Assembly (NCBI RefSeq): GCF_006874465.1
Contig: NZ_VIRL01000015.1
Coordinates: 62,001 to 126,000, forward strand
Reading direction: 5' to 3'
DNA length: 64,000 bases
Source of the DNA: Microbispora bryophytorum
Lineage (GTDB): Bacteria; Actinomycetota; Actinomycetes; Streptosporangiales; Streptosporangiaceae
Shown: positions 8,745 to 18,262 of the stretch, in pieces
How the letters are laid out: each line of letters opens with the position of its first letter
Numbering within the stretch: the stretch's first letter is position 1
Program-made: the position numbers and the translations under genes
Notes under the pieces: generated by a model
What the model was told of the DNA's origin: nothing
Databases searched by the model: none
What the model saw: the letters and a program-made list of their open reading frames with translations, nothing else

Positions 8745-9446
8745 TCAATCGATGGGTGTCACCGAAACGCCGTCGGGGGACGCGAGCAGCAGGCTTCTGT
8801 CGGGCACCGCCCGCCAGCCCGGCCGGTCGTCCAGCGGCTCGCTCGCGACGAGCACCCCCTCCTCCAGGTGGGTGAACAACGTGTCGCCCCACGCGACCGC
8901 GGCCAGGTGGGAACCTCCCGTGACGAGCAGGTTGAGCCGGGCCTCCGGATCGCCCTCGGCGGCCGCGCCGACGACGGCGGGCAGGACGTCGGCGAGCGGC
9001 AGGCCGTCCCGCAACCGGGTGAACACGGCCGCGGCGAGCCACGCCGAGTCGCACACGCTCTCCGCGTCGGCCGCGAGGGGCCGGACGGCCTCGCGCCCGA
9101 CCCTGCCGTTGTGGCTGAGCAGCCAGGGCCCGTCGGCGAACGGCGCGGTGGCCGTCTCCTCGATCGGCATCCCGGCCGTGGCCGACCGCACCGCCGCGAT
9201 CAGGCAGGTCGAGCGGGCCGCCGCGGCGAGGCCGGGCAGGTTGGCGTCCGCCCAGACGGGCACCGTACGGCGGTAGCGCACGGGCCGGGACCCGTCGTAC
9301 CAGCCGAAGCCGAACCCGTCGGCGTTCACCGTGCCGTACTTCTGCAGGCGCGGCGCGTACGACTGGCGCAGCAGGCCGTGCTCGGGGTCGCTGATGAGCG
9401 TGGTCAGGGACCGCGCGGGGCCCAGCCACGCCGCGTGGCGGCACAT
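8745..9446 (-). CDS. egtC: Ergothioneine biosynthesis glutamine amidotransferase
   Basis: A 233-residue class II (Ntn) amidotransferase. It begins MCRHAAW, so Cys2 becomes the N-terminal nucleophile after methionine removal. This fixes the start at 9446 and excludes the longer open frame. It hydrolyses the gamma-glutamyl bond of the hercynyl-gamma-glutamylcysteine sulfoxide made by EgtB. GFGFGWYD and LLSHNGRV are the conserved oxyanion and glutamine-binding segments. It lies between egtB (4-base gap) and egtD. Confidence 0.93.
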   Translation of the reverse strand: MCRHAAWLGPARSLTTLISDPEHGLLRQSYAPRLQKYGTVNADGFGFGWYDGSRPVRYRRTVPVWADANLPGLAAAARSTCLIAAVRSATAGMPIEETATAPFADGPWLLSHNGRVGREAVRPLAADAESVCDSAWLAAAVFTRLRDGLPLADVLPAVVGAAAEGDPEARLNLLVTGGSHLAAVAWGDTLFTHLEEGVLVASEPLDDRPGWRAVPDRSLLLASPDGVSVTPID

Positions 9447-9450
9447 TTCC

Positions 9451-10761
9451 TCACTCCTCCGAGCGGGCGCAGCGGAACCCGGCGAAGATCTGCCGCCGGA
9501 ACGGGTAGTCCCAGTTGCGGAAGGTCGTGCGGACGGCGGAGGGATGGGTGGCCCACGATCCGCCGCGCAGCACCCGGTGGGTCTCCCCGAAGAAGACCTT
9601 GCTGTACTCCTCGTAGGGGAAGCACCGGTAGCCGGGATAGGGCTGGAACCAGGAGTCGGTCCACTCCCACACGTCCCCGATGAGCTGCTCGACGCCATAG
9701 GGGCTCGCGCCGTCCGGGAAGGCCCCGGCGGGGGCGGGCCGGGCCGCGCGGTGGCCGAGGTTGGCCCAGCGCCCGTGGTGGCCGGGGTCGGCCTCGCCCC
9801 AGGGGTAGGTGCGGCCGCCGCACGCCTTCTCCCACTCGGCCTCGGTCGGCAGGCGCTTGCCCGCCCAGCGGGCGTACGCGTCCGCCTCGTACCACGAGAC
9901 GTGCTGCACCGGCTCCTCCGGCGGCACGGGCTCCTCCCGGCCGAACCGGACCCGCCACCAGACGTCGCCGTCGCGCGTCCAGAACAGCGGGGCCTCCACG
10001 CCGTTCCGCTCGACCCACTCCCAGCCCTGCGGCAGCCACCAGCGCGGGTCGCGGTAGCCGCCGTCCTCGACGAACTCCAGGTAGGCCCCGTTCGTGACGG
10101 GGTGGCGGTCGATCCGGTAGCCCGGCAGGTACAGCCGGTGGGCCGGCCGCTCGTTGTCGTAGGCCCAGGCCACGGTGTCGGTGCCCATCGTGAAGACCCC
10201 GGCGGGGATGTGCACCTCGGGATCGGCGGCGGGCCGGCCGGGCGGCAGTTCCCCGTCGCGGACCAGGCCTGGCCGCCGGGACAGCTGGAGCGTGGCGAGC
10301 ATGGTCTCGTCGTGCTGGTGCTCGTGCTGCAGCACCAGCCCGAAGACGTAACCCCCGGACCGCAGCGGGTCGGGGGCGGTCAGGTCCACCCGGTCGAGCA
10401 CGTCGAGCACCCGGCCGCGCACGCCGGAGATGTACTTCCTCGCCTCGGCCGGGTCAAGCAGCGGGAGCGACGGCCGGTCCTTGCGCGGATACTTGAACGC
10501 GTCGTAGAGGTGGTCGATCTCCGGGCGCAGCGGCTCGATGCCGCCCACCTCGCGCAGCACCCACAGCTCCTCGTAGTTGCCGACGTGGGCGAGGTCCCAG
10601 ACCAGCGGCGACATCAGGAGCGAGTGCTGCCGCACGAGCATGTCGTCGTCGGCGTCGGTGTAGGCGAGCGACCGCTCGCGTACGGCGGCGAGCTCGGCCG
10701 CGATCCGCTCCTTCAGGCCGGTCGGGCCGGCGGCAGCCAGGGCCGCGTCGAGATCGGTCAC
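9451..10761 (-). CDS. egtB: Hercynine oxygenase (sulfoxide synthase)
   Basis: A 436-residue non-haem iron enzyme that joins gamma-glutamylcysteine to hercynine using oxygen. The N-terminal DinB-like domain carries the iron ligands in LVWDLAHVGNYEE and HEHQHDETML. The C-terminal half is a formylglycine-generating-enzyme-like (FGE-sulfatase) domain with LPTEAEWEKAC, GDVWEWTDSW and VLRGGSWAT. The start is GTG inside a GTGA overlap with the stop of egtA. The iron triad is intact, so the enzyme should be active. Confidence 0.94.
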   Translation of the reverse strand: MTDLDAALAAAGPTGLKERIAAELAAVRERSLAYTDADDDMLVRQHSLLMSPLVWDLAHVGNYEELWVLREVGGIEPLRPEIDHLYDAFKYPRKDRPSLPLLDPAEARKYISGVRGRVLDVLDRVDLTAPDPLRSGGYVFGLVLQHEHQHDETMLATLQLSRRPGLVRDGELPPGRPAADPEVHIPAGVFTMGTDTVAWAYDNERPAHRLYLPGYRIDRHPVTNGAYLEFVEDGGYRDPRWWLPQGWEWVERNGVEAPLFWTRDGDVWWRVRFGREEPVPPEEPVQHVSWYEADAYARWAGKRLPTEAEWEKACGGRTYPWGEADPGHHGRWANLGHRAARPAPAGAFPDGASPYGVEQLIGDVWEWTDSWFQPYPGYRCFPYEEYSKVFFGETHRVLRGGSWATHPSAVRTTFRNWDYPFRRQIFAGFRCARSEE

Positions 10762-11882
10762 GCGAACATCTCCTCCATCTGGTCGGCGGCCGGCGATCGG
10801 CCGGATTCGATGTGCCGAGAGGCGAACGCGCGGACCCGGGCGACCAGCGAGGGCTCGGCCCCGAGGCGGGGCAGGGCCTCGGCGGCGGCGGCGAAGCAGA
10901 CCGAGGCGGAGCGGCGCAGGTGGGGGTCGGCGAGACCGAGACGGGCGGCGTCCGCCCACCGGTGGGCGCTCGGCCGGGCCGCCTCCATCGCGATCCCGGC
11001 GGCCCGGTCGTCGGTGACGAGCGCGTGGACGACGGCCACGCACACGGGCCACTCGGTGGCCCCCTGCGCGTCGAGGTAGCGCACCTCCAGCCAGCCCCGG
11101 GGCCGTACAGGCGGGAAGAGCGTGGTGGCGTGGTAGGCGAGGTCGGCATGCCCGGGGGGCCGCCCGGCCACGCGGGCGAAATCACGGAACGCCGAGCCGT
11201 CGAGGACGGGCCGGAGACCGCCGGCCTCCCGGACCAGCATCAGGCGGGCGTCGAGGAGGTAGCGCGCCCAGTCGCCGGCCGGGTCGCCGCTCTGCGCGAC
11301 CGGCGCGGTCCTGCTCGGGTCGAGCCTGCCCCACACGGCCTGGCGTCCGCAGGCCCACCCGTCGGCGGGCGAGTTGGCGAAGGCCGCGACCAGCACCGGG
11401 CCGAGCACGTGGGCCCGTTCCCAGCGGGCGTGGTGATCCTCGCCGAAGTCCAGGTTGACCTGGATCGACGCCGTCGAGCACATCATCGTCAGGCCGTGCG
11501 GCCGCTCCAGGACCGCGGCCATCGCCTCATATCTGGGCTCTCGTAACTGCCGCAGGCGCGGGCGCAGGGTGTCCAGGCCACGGCCGCCCAGGCGCAGCCC
11601 GGCCCGGGCGAGCGCGAGCCGTACGGCGTCGACGTCGGCGGCGAGCTTCGCGACGGCGGCTGGCAGGACGTCCGGCGGGGCGGACAGTTCGAGCTGCCCG
11701 CCGGGCTCGAACGTCACCCGGCTGCCGCCCGGAAGGGCGGGGAGCGCGCTCGCGGTCCGGGCGATGGGGACATGAAGGGCGGGGTTGTCCGCGTCGAAGA
11801 CCAGGAACTCCAGCTCGACGCCCAACCGGTCGGAGGTGACCCCGCGGAAACAGTCCCGCGCGTACCTCTGCACGTCGGTCAT
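10758..11882 (-). CDS. egtA: Ergothioneine-type glutamate-cysteine ligase
   Basis: A 374-residue ATP-grasp-like GCS2 family ligase that makes gamma-glutamylcysteine for EgtB. The family opening (DRLGVELEFLVFD), the MMCSTASIQVNLDFG strand and FANSPADGWACGRQAVW are visible. It is first in egtABCD and starts with ATG after a G-rich box. The fifth gene, egtE (the beta-lyase that finishes ergothioneine), is not in the window; in many actinobacteria it is unlinked or replaced by another PLP enzyme. Confidence 0.93.
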   Translation of the reverse strand: MTDVQRYARDCFRGVTSDRLGVELEFLVFDADNPALHVPIARTASALPALPGGSRVTFEPGGQLELSAPPDVLPAAVAKLAADVDAVRLALARAGLRLGGRGLDTLRPRLRQLREPRYEAMAAVLERPHGLTMMCSTASIQVNLDFGEDHHARWERAHVLGPVLVAAFANSPADGWACGRQAVWGRLDPSRTAPVAQSGDPAGDWARYLLDARLMLVREAGGLRPVLDGSAFRDFARVAGRPPGHADLAYHATTLFPPVRPRGWLEVRYLDAQGATEWPVCVAVVHALVTDDRAAGIAMEAARPSAHRWADAARLGLADPHLRRSASVCFAAAAEALPRLGAEPSLVARVRAFASRHIESGRSPAADQMEEMFA

Positions 11883-12015
11883 TCGCCCCCCAACGGGCCG
11901 ATGTTTACGTGACTCAGTCGTGCCGAGTCAACTTTCCCCGTAATGCCCCCTTTCAACCTGAAACCCACCGAAACGGCGCGTTGACACAGGTCACCGCTGA
12001 CGTCGACGAGAGCCC

Positions 12016-12159
12016 ATGGTGGCCGTACGGGACAGCAAGGACCGCTCGGGCCCGGTCCTGGCCTTCACTCCGAGCGAGTGGAGCGCCTTCGACCGCGTCC
12101 AGGCCGTCCGTTACGCCTGCGAGCCGGGCGTCGTCCGCCCCCGGAACGCCCCTCCGTGA
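12016..12159 (+). pseudogene. Truncated DUF397 gene
   Basis: A 47-codon frame opens with MVAVRDSKDRSGPVLAFTPSEW, the signature second half of DUF397 proteins, which usually pair with XRE regulators. The usual first half (a W-R-K-S-S-Y-S stretch and a C-V-E-V strand) is absent: an in-frame TGA lies 18 bases upstream of the ATG. After the motif the tail (DRVQAVRYACEPGVV) looks unrelated to the family. It is probably a decayed fragment. The 133 bases between it and egtA hold the egt promoter region but no box I can defend. Confidence 0.65.
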
Positions 12160-12178
12160 GCCGGTAGCGTAGGTGCAC

Positions 12179-13144
12179 ATGACAGCTTTCGACTCCACCT
12201 CGGGTGCGTACGGCATCGGCCTCGCCACGATCGCCGCGGACGGCACCGTGCTGGACACCTGGTTCCCCTTCCCGGCGCTGGGCGAGCCCCCGGCTGTGGG
12301 CACCGAGCCGATCGCGGGCGACGACCTCGGCGAGGGCATGGCGGACCTGGTCGGCCCCGACCCCGCCCGGGGCGTCGAGGTCGTGGCCGTGCGCACCGGC
12401 ATCGCCGACCTGTCGGCCCCGCCGACCGACGCGCACGACGCGTACCTGCGCCTGCACCTGCTGTCCCACCGCCTGGTCCGGCCGCGCGCGCTCAACCTCG
12501 ACGGAATCTTCGGGCTACTGGCCAACGTCGTGTGGACCAACCACGGCCCGTGCAGGGTGGAGGGCTTCGAGGAGGTGCGGCTGCGCCTGCGCGCCCGGGG
12601 CCCGGTGACCGTGTACGGCGTGGACAAGTTCCCCCGGATGGTCGACTACGTGCTGCCGGCCGGGGTGCGGATCGCCGACGCCGACCGCGTACGGCTCGGC
12701 GCCCACCTGGCGAGCGGCACCACCGTCATGCACGAGGGCTTCGTCAACTACAACGCCGGCACGCTCGGCGCCTCCATGGTGGAGGGCCGCATCTCGGCGG
12801 GGGTCGTCGTGGGCGACGGATCCGACGTGGGCGGCGGCGCCTCGATCATGGGGACGCTGTCCGGCGGCGGCAAGGAGGTCATCTCGATCGGCGAGCGCTG
12901 CCTGCTCGGGGCCAACTCCGGCATCGGGATCTCGCTCGGCGACGACTGCGTGGTGGAGGCCGGGCTGTACGTCACGGCGGGCACCAAGGTCACGCTGCCG
13001 GACGGGACGGTCGTGAAGGCGAGGGAGCTGTCGGGCAAGTCGGGTCTGCTGCTGCGCCGCAACTCGACGACAGGAGCGGTCGAGGCGGTGTCCCGCGACA
13101 GCAGGGGCATCGAGCTCAACGCGGCGCTGCACGCCAACGACTGA
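12179..13144 (+). CDS. dapD: Tetrahydrodipicolinate N-succinyltransferase
   Basis: A 321-residue enzyme of lysine/diaminopimelate synthesis that succinylates tetrahydrodipicolinate. The actinobacterial (long) DapD form is recognisable by the N-terminal domain with [12 protein letters not shown] and by the left-handed beta-helix hexapeptide repeats ([24 protein letters not shown], then [15 protein letters not shown]). The ATG at 12179 is preferred. A GTG two codons earlier is possible, and neither has a strong ribosome binding site. It stands alone, without dapE beside it. Confidence 0.94.
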   Translation: MTAFDSTSGAYGIGLATIAADGTVLDTWFPFPALGEPPAVGTEPIAGDDLGEGMADLVGPDPARGVEVVAVRTGIADLSAPPTDAHDAYLRLHLLSHRLVRPRALNLDGIFGLLANVVWTNHGPCRVEGFEEVRLRLRARGPVTVYGVDKFPRMVDYVLPAGVRIADADRVRLGAHLASGTTVMHEGFVNYNAGTLGASMVEGRISAGVVVGDGSDVGGGASIMGTLSGGGKEVISIGERCLLGANSGIGISLGDDCVVEAGLYVTAGTKVTLPDGTVVKARELSGKSGLLLRRNSTTGAVEAVSRDSRGIELNAALHAND

Positions 13145-13228
13145 CCCACCCTGAGATGACCCTGAGTCTGCCCTGAACTTGGGCTTCAGCCCTGGGAACG
13201 GCGGGAGGGCGGACCGTACGGTGAAGGC

Positions 13229-13405
13229 ATGGGACGCATTCTCCTCATCGCCGCCGCCGTCATCGTCGGGTTCTTCCTTCTCGGTTCCGTCATCGGGCTC
13301 CTCTTCGGCGCCCTGAAGTGGGTTCTGATCATCGGTGCGATCGCGCTGATCGTGTCGGTGGTGTTCAAGCTCACCCGGAGCAGCAGGTCGAACCACTACT
13401 CCTGA
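13229..13405 (+). CDS. Small two-helix membrane protein
   Basis: A 58-codon gene encoding MGRILLIAAAVIVGFFLLGS..., with two hydrophobic helices (about residues 3-26 and 30-46) separated by GALKW and a short basic tail (KLTRSSRSNHYS). There is no known domain. Similar tiny membrane proteins are common in Streptosporangiales and Streptomyces genomes, without assigned function. It begins with ATG after GTGAAGGC, 84 bases after dapD, and is followed by a strong hairpin terminator. It could sit in the dapD transcript. Confidence 0.7.
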   Translation: MGRILLIAAAVIVGFFLLGSVIGLLFGALKWVLIIGAIALIVSVVFKLTRSSRSNHYS

Positions 13406-13457
13406 CCGGCCCCATGGCCGGAGAACAAGGACCGGAAAACAGGGCCGGAAAACAGGG

Positions 13458-13489
13458 GCGGGCCCCGCCGCGGATGCGGCGGGGCCCGC
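13458..13489. terminator. Bidirectional terminator hairpin
   Basis: A perfect 14-bp inverted repeat (13458-13471 with 13476-13489) with a 4-base loop. It sits between the convergent small membrane gene and the cellulase gene and can serve both. There is no T-run, as usual in this type of genome. Confidence 0.8.
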
Positions 13490-13507
13490 TGTCACTCGCG
13501 CCTCGTG

Positions 13508-15385
13508 TTACGAGAGGGGCGGGTAGGCGTTCTGCATGAGCTGCTGGAACTGGGCGGAGAACCAGTGGCCCGAGACCGGAGCGTTCGGCAGGGCACCGGA
13601 CATGTTGTTGCCGTTCAGGCTGTTACCGGTGTAGGTCGGGTCACACATCCGGTCGAAGCCCTTGCCCTCGTCGTTCTCGATCGCCGAGCTGGCACCGTCG
13701 GACTCACCCGGCGGCTTGATCCAGACGTAGGCGTCGAAACCGGTGGCGGGGTTCGCCCTCGGCCGCTCGCCCATACCGGCGCCGGACTGGTTGCACCAGT
13801 TGCCGGCGTGGATCCGGCGGTCGACGCGCGACTCGTTGACGAAGGTGTCCACGTTGGTGGACGTGCTCGGCCCGGTCGGACGGGCCGAGCCGCCCCAGCC
13901 GTTGCGGGAGGTGTCGACCAGCATGCCGATGGTGTTCGGGAAGCCCTTCGCCACCAGGGCGTTGCGGAGACCGGTCGCGAAGGACGACTCGTCCACGTAC
14001 CAGTTCCAGTCGATCCAGTGGGACTGGCGCACCGACTGGCCGTTCACCGTGGTGTTGATGTTGAAGTACGGCTCGGTCAGCGCGGAGGCGTTGGCCGTGT
14101 TGACGATGAAGCCGTCAATGCTGTTCACACCGGCGGTGGTGCCGGTGGCGACCTGGTGGAAGAGGTTCACCATCGGCTGGAAGTTGGTGTCCCAGCCGAG
14201 CCAGGCGTGGTGAGCCGCGTCCACGTAGGTGTACACGTTGCTCATCGCGTGCAGCTTGTTCAGCGCGTACTGCACGCCCTGGACGTAGGCGCCCGAGGAC
14301 TGGGCCTCCTGGCACGCCTGGAAGTTGTTGACGTTGGTGATCAGGTTCGGCAGCGAGTCGGGCTCGATGATCGTCACGATGCGGAGGTTCGAGTACTTCG
14401 AGTCGGCCATGATCCCGGCGATCACGTCGATGTACTCGCTCTTGTACCGTGCGAGGCCGTTCTGCGAGACCTTCAGCTCGCCGTTGGAGGCGAGCGCCGA
14501 ACAGTCGCGGTTCGGCAGGTCGTAGATGACGACCTGGATCGTGAGAGGCGCGCTGCCGTTGGCCGCGTCCTGCTCGACCGCCTCGTCGAGGTGGTCACGC
14601 AGGCCCATGCTGTTGTTGCCGGCCGAACCGGAGCTGATCGCGGCGATGCGGTCCAGCCAGACCGCCGTGGAGACGTTGGCCACCCGCGAGCCGCCCGGCT
14701 CGGACCTGGCGCTGGCCGACCAGTCCGGGTTCACGTAGCCCGTGGCGCCGGCGTACGGGTTGTCCACGTGGGTCCCGGGCGGCTGCGGCGAGTACGACGG
14801 GGAGGGGGACGCCGACGGAGAGACCCTCGGAGAGGGCGAGGCCGACGGGGAGACCCGCGGCGAGGGAGAGGCGGACGGGGAGACCCTGGGGGAGGGCGAG
14901 GCGGACGGAGAGGCCGAGGGCGACGGCGACGGCGACGGCGACTGCGGGGTGCCGTTGCAGGACACACCGTTGATCTTGAAGTCGGTCGGCGCCGGGTTGC
15001 TTCCGGACCAGGTGCCGTTGAAGCCGATGCTCGTCGAGCCGCCGGTGGACAGGGACTTGTTCCAGTCCATGGCGGTCACGGTCACGTTGCTGCCCGACTG
15101 GCTCCAGTTGCCGGACCAGCCCTGGCTGACCTTCTGGCCGCTGTTCGGGAACGTGAAGGCGAGGGTCCAGCCGTTGAGGGCGTCGCCCAGGTTCTGAATG
15201 GTCAGGTTGACGGACATGCCGCCCTGCCACTCACTGGCGGAGTAGTTGACTTTGCAGGAGACCGCGGCACTCGCCGAGGTGGCGGTTGCGACGGCCGCCG
15301 TGGAACCGAGCGCGAGCACGGCCGCCGCGACCAGGCCGCGGCGCACCGTGGAGCTCACGGCTCCCGGTCGGGGGGTGGATCTCAT
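13508..15385 (-). CDS. Secreted GH6 cellulase with CBM2
   Basis: A 625-residue secreted endoglucanase or cellobiohydrolase. A twin-basic signal peptide (STVRRGLVAAAVLALGS, cleavage near ASA/AVS) leads to a family 2 cellulose-binding module (about residues 37-140, with paired cysteines and surface Trp). A Ser/Pro linker with three 10-residue repeats (to about 205) precedes the GH6 barrel. The catalytic acid is in YDLPNRDCSALASNGE, the second GH6 signature is IEPDSLPNLI, and the W-G-G and HAGNWCNQSGAG loops are intact. The ATG at 15385 has AGGAGG nine bases upstream. A perfect CebR operator lies 34 bases further up, so cellobiose induction is expected. Confidence 0.93.
   Translation of the reverse strand: MRSTPRPGAVSSTVRRGLVAAAVLALGSTAAVATATSASAAVSCKVNYSASEWQGGMSVNLTIQNLGDALNGWTLAFTFPNSGQKVSQGWSGNWSQSGSNVTVTAMDWNKSLSTGGSTSIGFNGTWSGSNPAPTDFKINGVSCNGTPQSPSPSPSPSASPSASPSPRVSPSASPSPRVSPSASPSPRVSPSASPSPSYSPQPPGTHVDNPYAGATGYVNPDWSASARSEPGGSRVANVSTAVWLDRIAAISSGSAGNNSMGLRDHLDEAVEQDAANGSAPLTIQVVIYDLPNRDCSALASNGELKVSQNGLARYKSEYIDVIAGIMADSKYSNLRIVTIIEPDSLPNLITNVNNFQACQEAQSSGAYVQGVQYALNKLHAMSNVYTYVDAAHHAWLGWDTNFQPMVNLFHQVATGTTAGVNSIDGFIVNTANASALTEPYFNINTTVNGQSVRQSHWIDWNWYVDESSFATGLRNALVAKGFPNTIGMLVDTSRNGWGGSARPTGPSTSTNVDTFVNESRVDRRIHAGNWCNQSGAGMGERPRANPATGFDAYVWIKPPGESDGASSAIENDEGKGFDRMCDPTYTGNSLNGNNMSGALPNAPVSGHWFSAQFQQLMQNAYPPLS
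14814..14903. repeat. Three 30-bp tandem repeats in cellulase linker
   Basis: Units at 14814-14843, 14844-14873 and 14874-14903 encode SPSPRVSPSA on the minus strand. They form the flexible linker between CBM2 and GH6 and are a likely site of length variation between strains. Confidence 0.8.
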
Positions 15386-15418
15386 TGGGAAGGTCCTCCT
15401 GGCGATGAATTCTGCGCT

Positions 15419-15432
15419 TGGGAGCGCTCCCA
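15419..15432. promoter_or_regulatory. CebR-type operator of the cellulase gene
   Basis: The perfect 14-bp palindrome TGGGAGCGCTCCCA matches exactly the published Streptomyces CebR box, at which the LacI-family repressor CebR is released by cellobiose. It lies 34-47 bases upstream of the cellulase start, where a repressor would block transcription. Confidence 0.9.
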
Positions 15433-16775
<1,343 letters not shown>

Positions 16776-16787
16776 CGATCGCGCACA

Positions 16788-16823
16788 CGCGAGGGGCGGG
16801 CCCGCACGGGCCCGCCCCTCGCG
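16788..16823 (+). terminator. Terminator hairpin after mdh
   Basis: A 17-bp inverted repeat (16788-16804 with 16807-16823) begins 13 bases after the mdh stop. It is a typical T-less actinobacterial terminator. Confidence 0.8.
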
Positions 16824-16879
16824 TCGTCCCGGGTTCCCCGCGCGTGGTACGGCTCCGCCTGCCTGGGCAGTTGACGGGC

Positions 16880-18262
16880 ATGGACGGGATGTACGACGTG
16901 GTGGTGCTCGGGCTGGGACCCGGCGGTGAGGACGTCGCGGGACGGCTCGCCGAGGCCGGCCTCAGCGTCGCCGGCGTGGAGGCCGGTCTGATCGGGGGCG
17001 AGTGCGCCTACTGGGGCTGCGTCCCCTCCAAGATCATGGTGCGCGCCGCGGGACTGCTGGCCGAGGCGCGGCGGGTGCCCGGCATGGCCGGCTCGGTCCG
17101 GGTCTCCCCCAGGTGGGCCCCGGTGATCGAGCGGATCAGCGCAGAGGCCACCGACGGCTGGAGCGACGACGCCAGGGCGGAGCATTTCGAGAGCGCGGGC
17201 GTCCACCTGGTGCGTGGCCGCGGCCGGATCACCGGGCCGCGGGAGGTGACCGTGGACGGCCGGGTGCTACGCGCGCGGCGCGGGATCGTCCTCGCCACCG
17301 GGACCAGCCCCGCCATCCCCCCGATCGACGGCCTGGAGGGCACGCCGTACTGGACGAACCGGGACGCCGTCGCGACGCGGCAGGTGCCCGAGTCGCTGAT
17401 CGTGCTCGGCGGCGGGGCGGTCGGCTGCGAACTCGCCCAGGTGTTCGCCCGGTTCGGCACGCGGGTGTCGGTCGTGGAGGCCGCCGACCGCCTGCTCGCG
17501 CAGGAGGAGCCGGAGGCCGGCGTGCTGCTGGCCAGGGTGTTCGCCGGCGAGGGCCTCGAAACGCACACCGGCGTCGCGGCCGAGCGGGTGCGGCACGACG
17601 AGGACGGCTTCACGCTCACGCTGGAGGACGGCCGGACCCTCCGCGCCGTACGGCTGCTGGTCGCCACCGGGCGCAGCACCGACCTGGCCGCGATCGGCGC
17701 CGGCGACGCCGGCCTCGACGAGAACGCCCGGTTCGTCGCCGTGGACGGACGGATGCGGGCCGCCGACGGCGTGTGGGCGGTGGGCGACGTCACCGGCCGG
17801 GGGGCGTACACGCACGTCGCCGTCTACCAGGGCAGGATCGCCGCCCGCGACATCCTCGGCGAGGGCGGCCCGCCGGCCGACTACCGGGCGGTGCCCCGGG
17901 TCACGTTCACCGACCCCGAGGTGGCCTCGGTCGGCCTGACGGAGCGGGCGGCCCAGGAGGCCGGGATCGACGTGCGGACGGGCATCGCCTCCGTCAGCGA
18001 GTCGGCCCGGGGCTGGATCCACGGGGCCGGGCACGAGGGCTTCGTCAAGCTGGTGGAGGACGCGCGGCGCGGCGTGCTGGTCGGCGCCACGAGCGCCGGG
18101 CCGGCCGGCGGGGAGGTGCTCGGCGCCCTCGTGGTGGCGGTGCAGAACGAGATCCCCACGGCGCGGCTGCGGCACATGATGTACGCCTATCCGACCTTCC
18201 ACCGGGCCATCGAGGACGCGCTCGAAGCGCTCGGCGGCCAGGCGTACGCGGCGGACCTGTGA
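16880..18262 (+). CDS. FAD-dependent pyridine nucleotide-disulfide reductase
   Basis: A 460-residue two-dinucleotide-binding flavoprotein of the lipoamide dehydrogenase/mercuric reductase family. The FAD site is LGLGPGGEDVA; the redox disulfide is in GGECAYWGCVPSK (CxxxxC); the NAD(P) site is VLGGGAVGCELAQ; the second FAD site is GVWAVGDVTG. In the dimerisation domain the usual catalytic His-Pro-Thr is YAYPTFHRAIED: the histidine that lipoamide dehydrogenase needs is a tyrosine. The substrate is therefore more likely a quinone or another small disulfide, as in mycobacterial LpdA-type proteins (inference). No merA cysteine pair or mer gene is nearby. Confidence 0.88.
   Translation: MDGMYDVVVLGLGPGGEDVAGRLAEAGLSVAGVEAGLIGGECAYWGCVPSKIMVRAAGLLAEARRVPGMAGSVRVSPRWAPVIERISAEATDGWSDDARAEHFESAGVHLVRGRGRITGPREVTVDGRVLRARRGIVLATGTSPAIPPIDGLEGTPYWTNRDAVATRQVPESLIVLGGGAVGCELAQVFARFGTRVSVVEAADRLLAQEEPEAGVLLARVFAGEGLETHTGVAAERVRHDEDGFTLTLEDGRTLRAVRLLVATGRSTDLAAIGAGDAGLDENARFVAVDGRMRAADGVWAVGDVTGRGAYTHVAVYQGRIAARDILGEGGPPADYRAVPRVTFTDPEVASVGLTERAAQEAGIDVRTGIASVSESARGWIHGAGHEGFVKLVEDARRGVLVGATSAGPAGGEVLGALVVAVQNEIPTARLRHMMYAYPTFHRAIEDALEALGGQAYAADL

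Noticed and set aside
14814..14903. Possible CRISPR-like array
   Set aside because: Head-to-tail 30-bp units without spacers, coding for a Ser/Pro linker.
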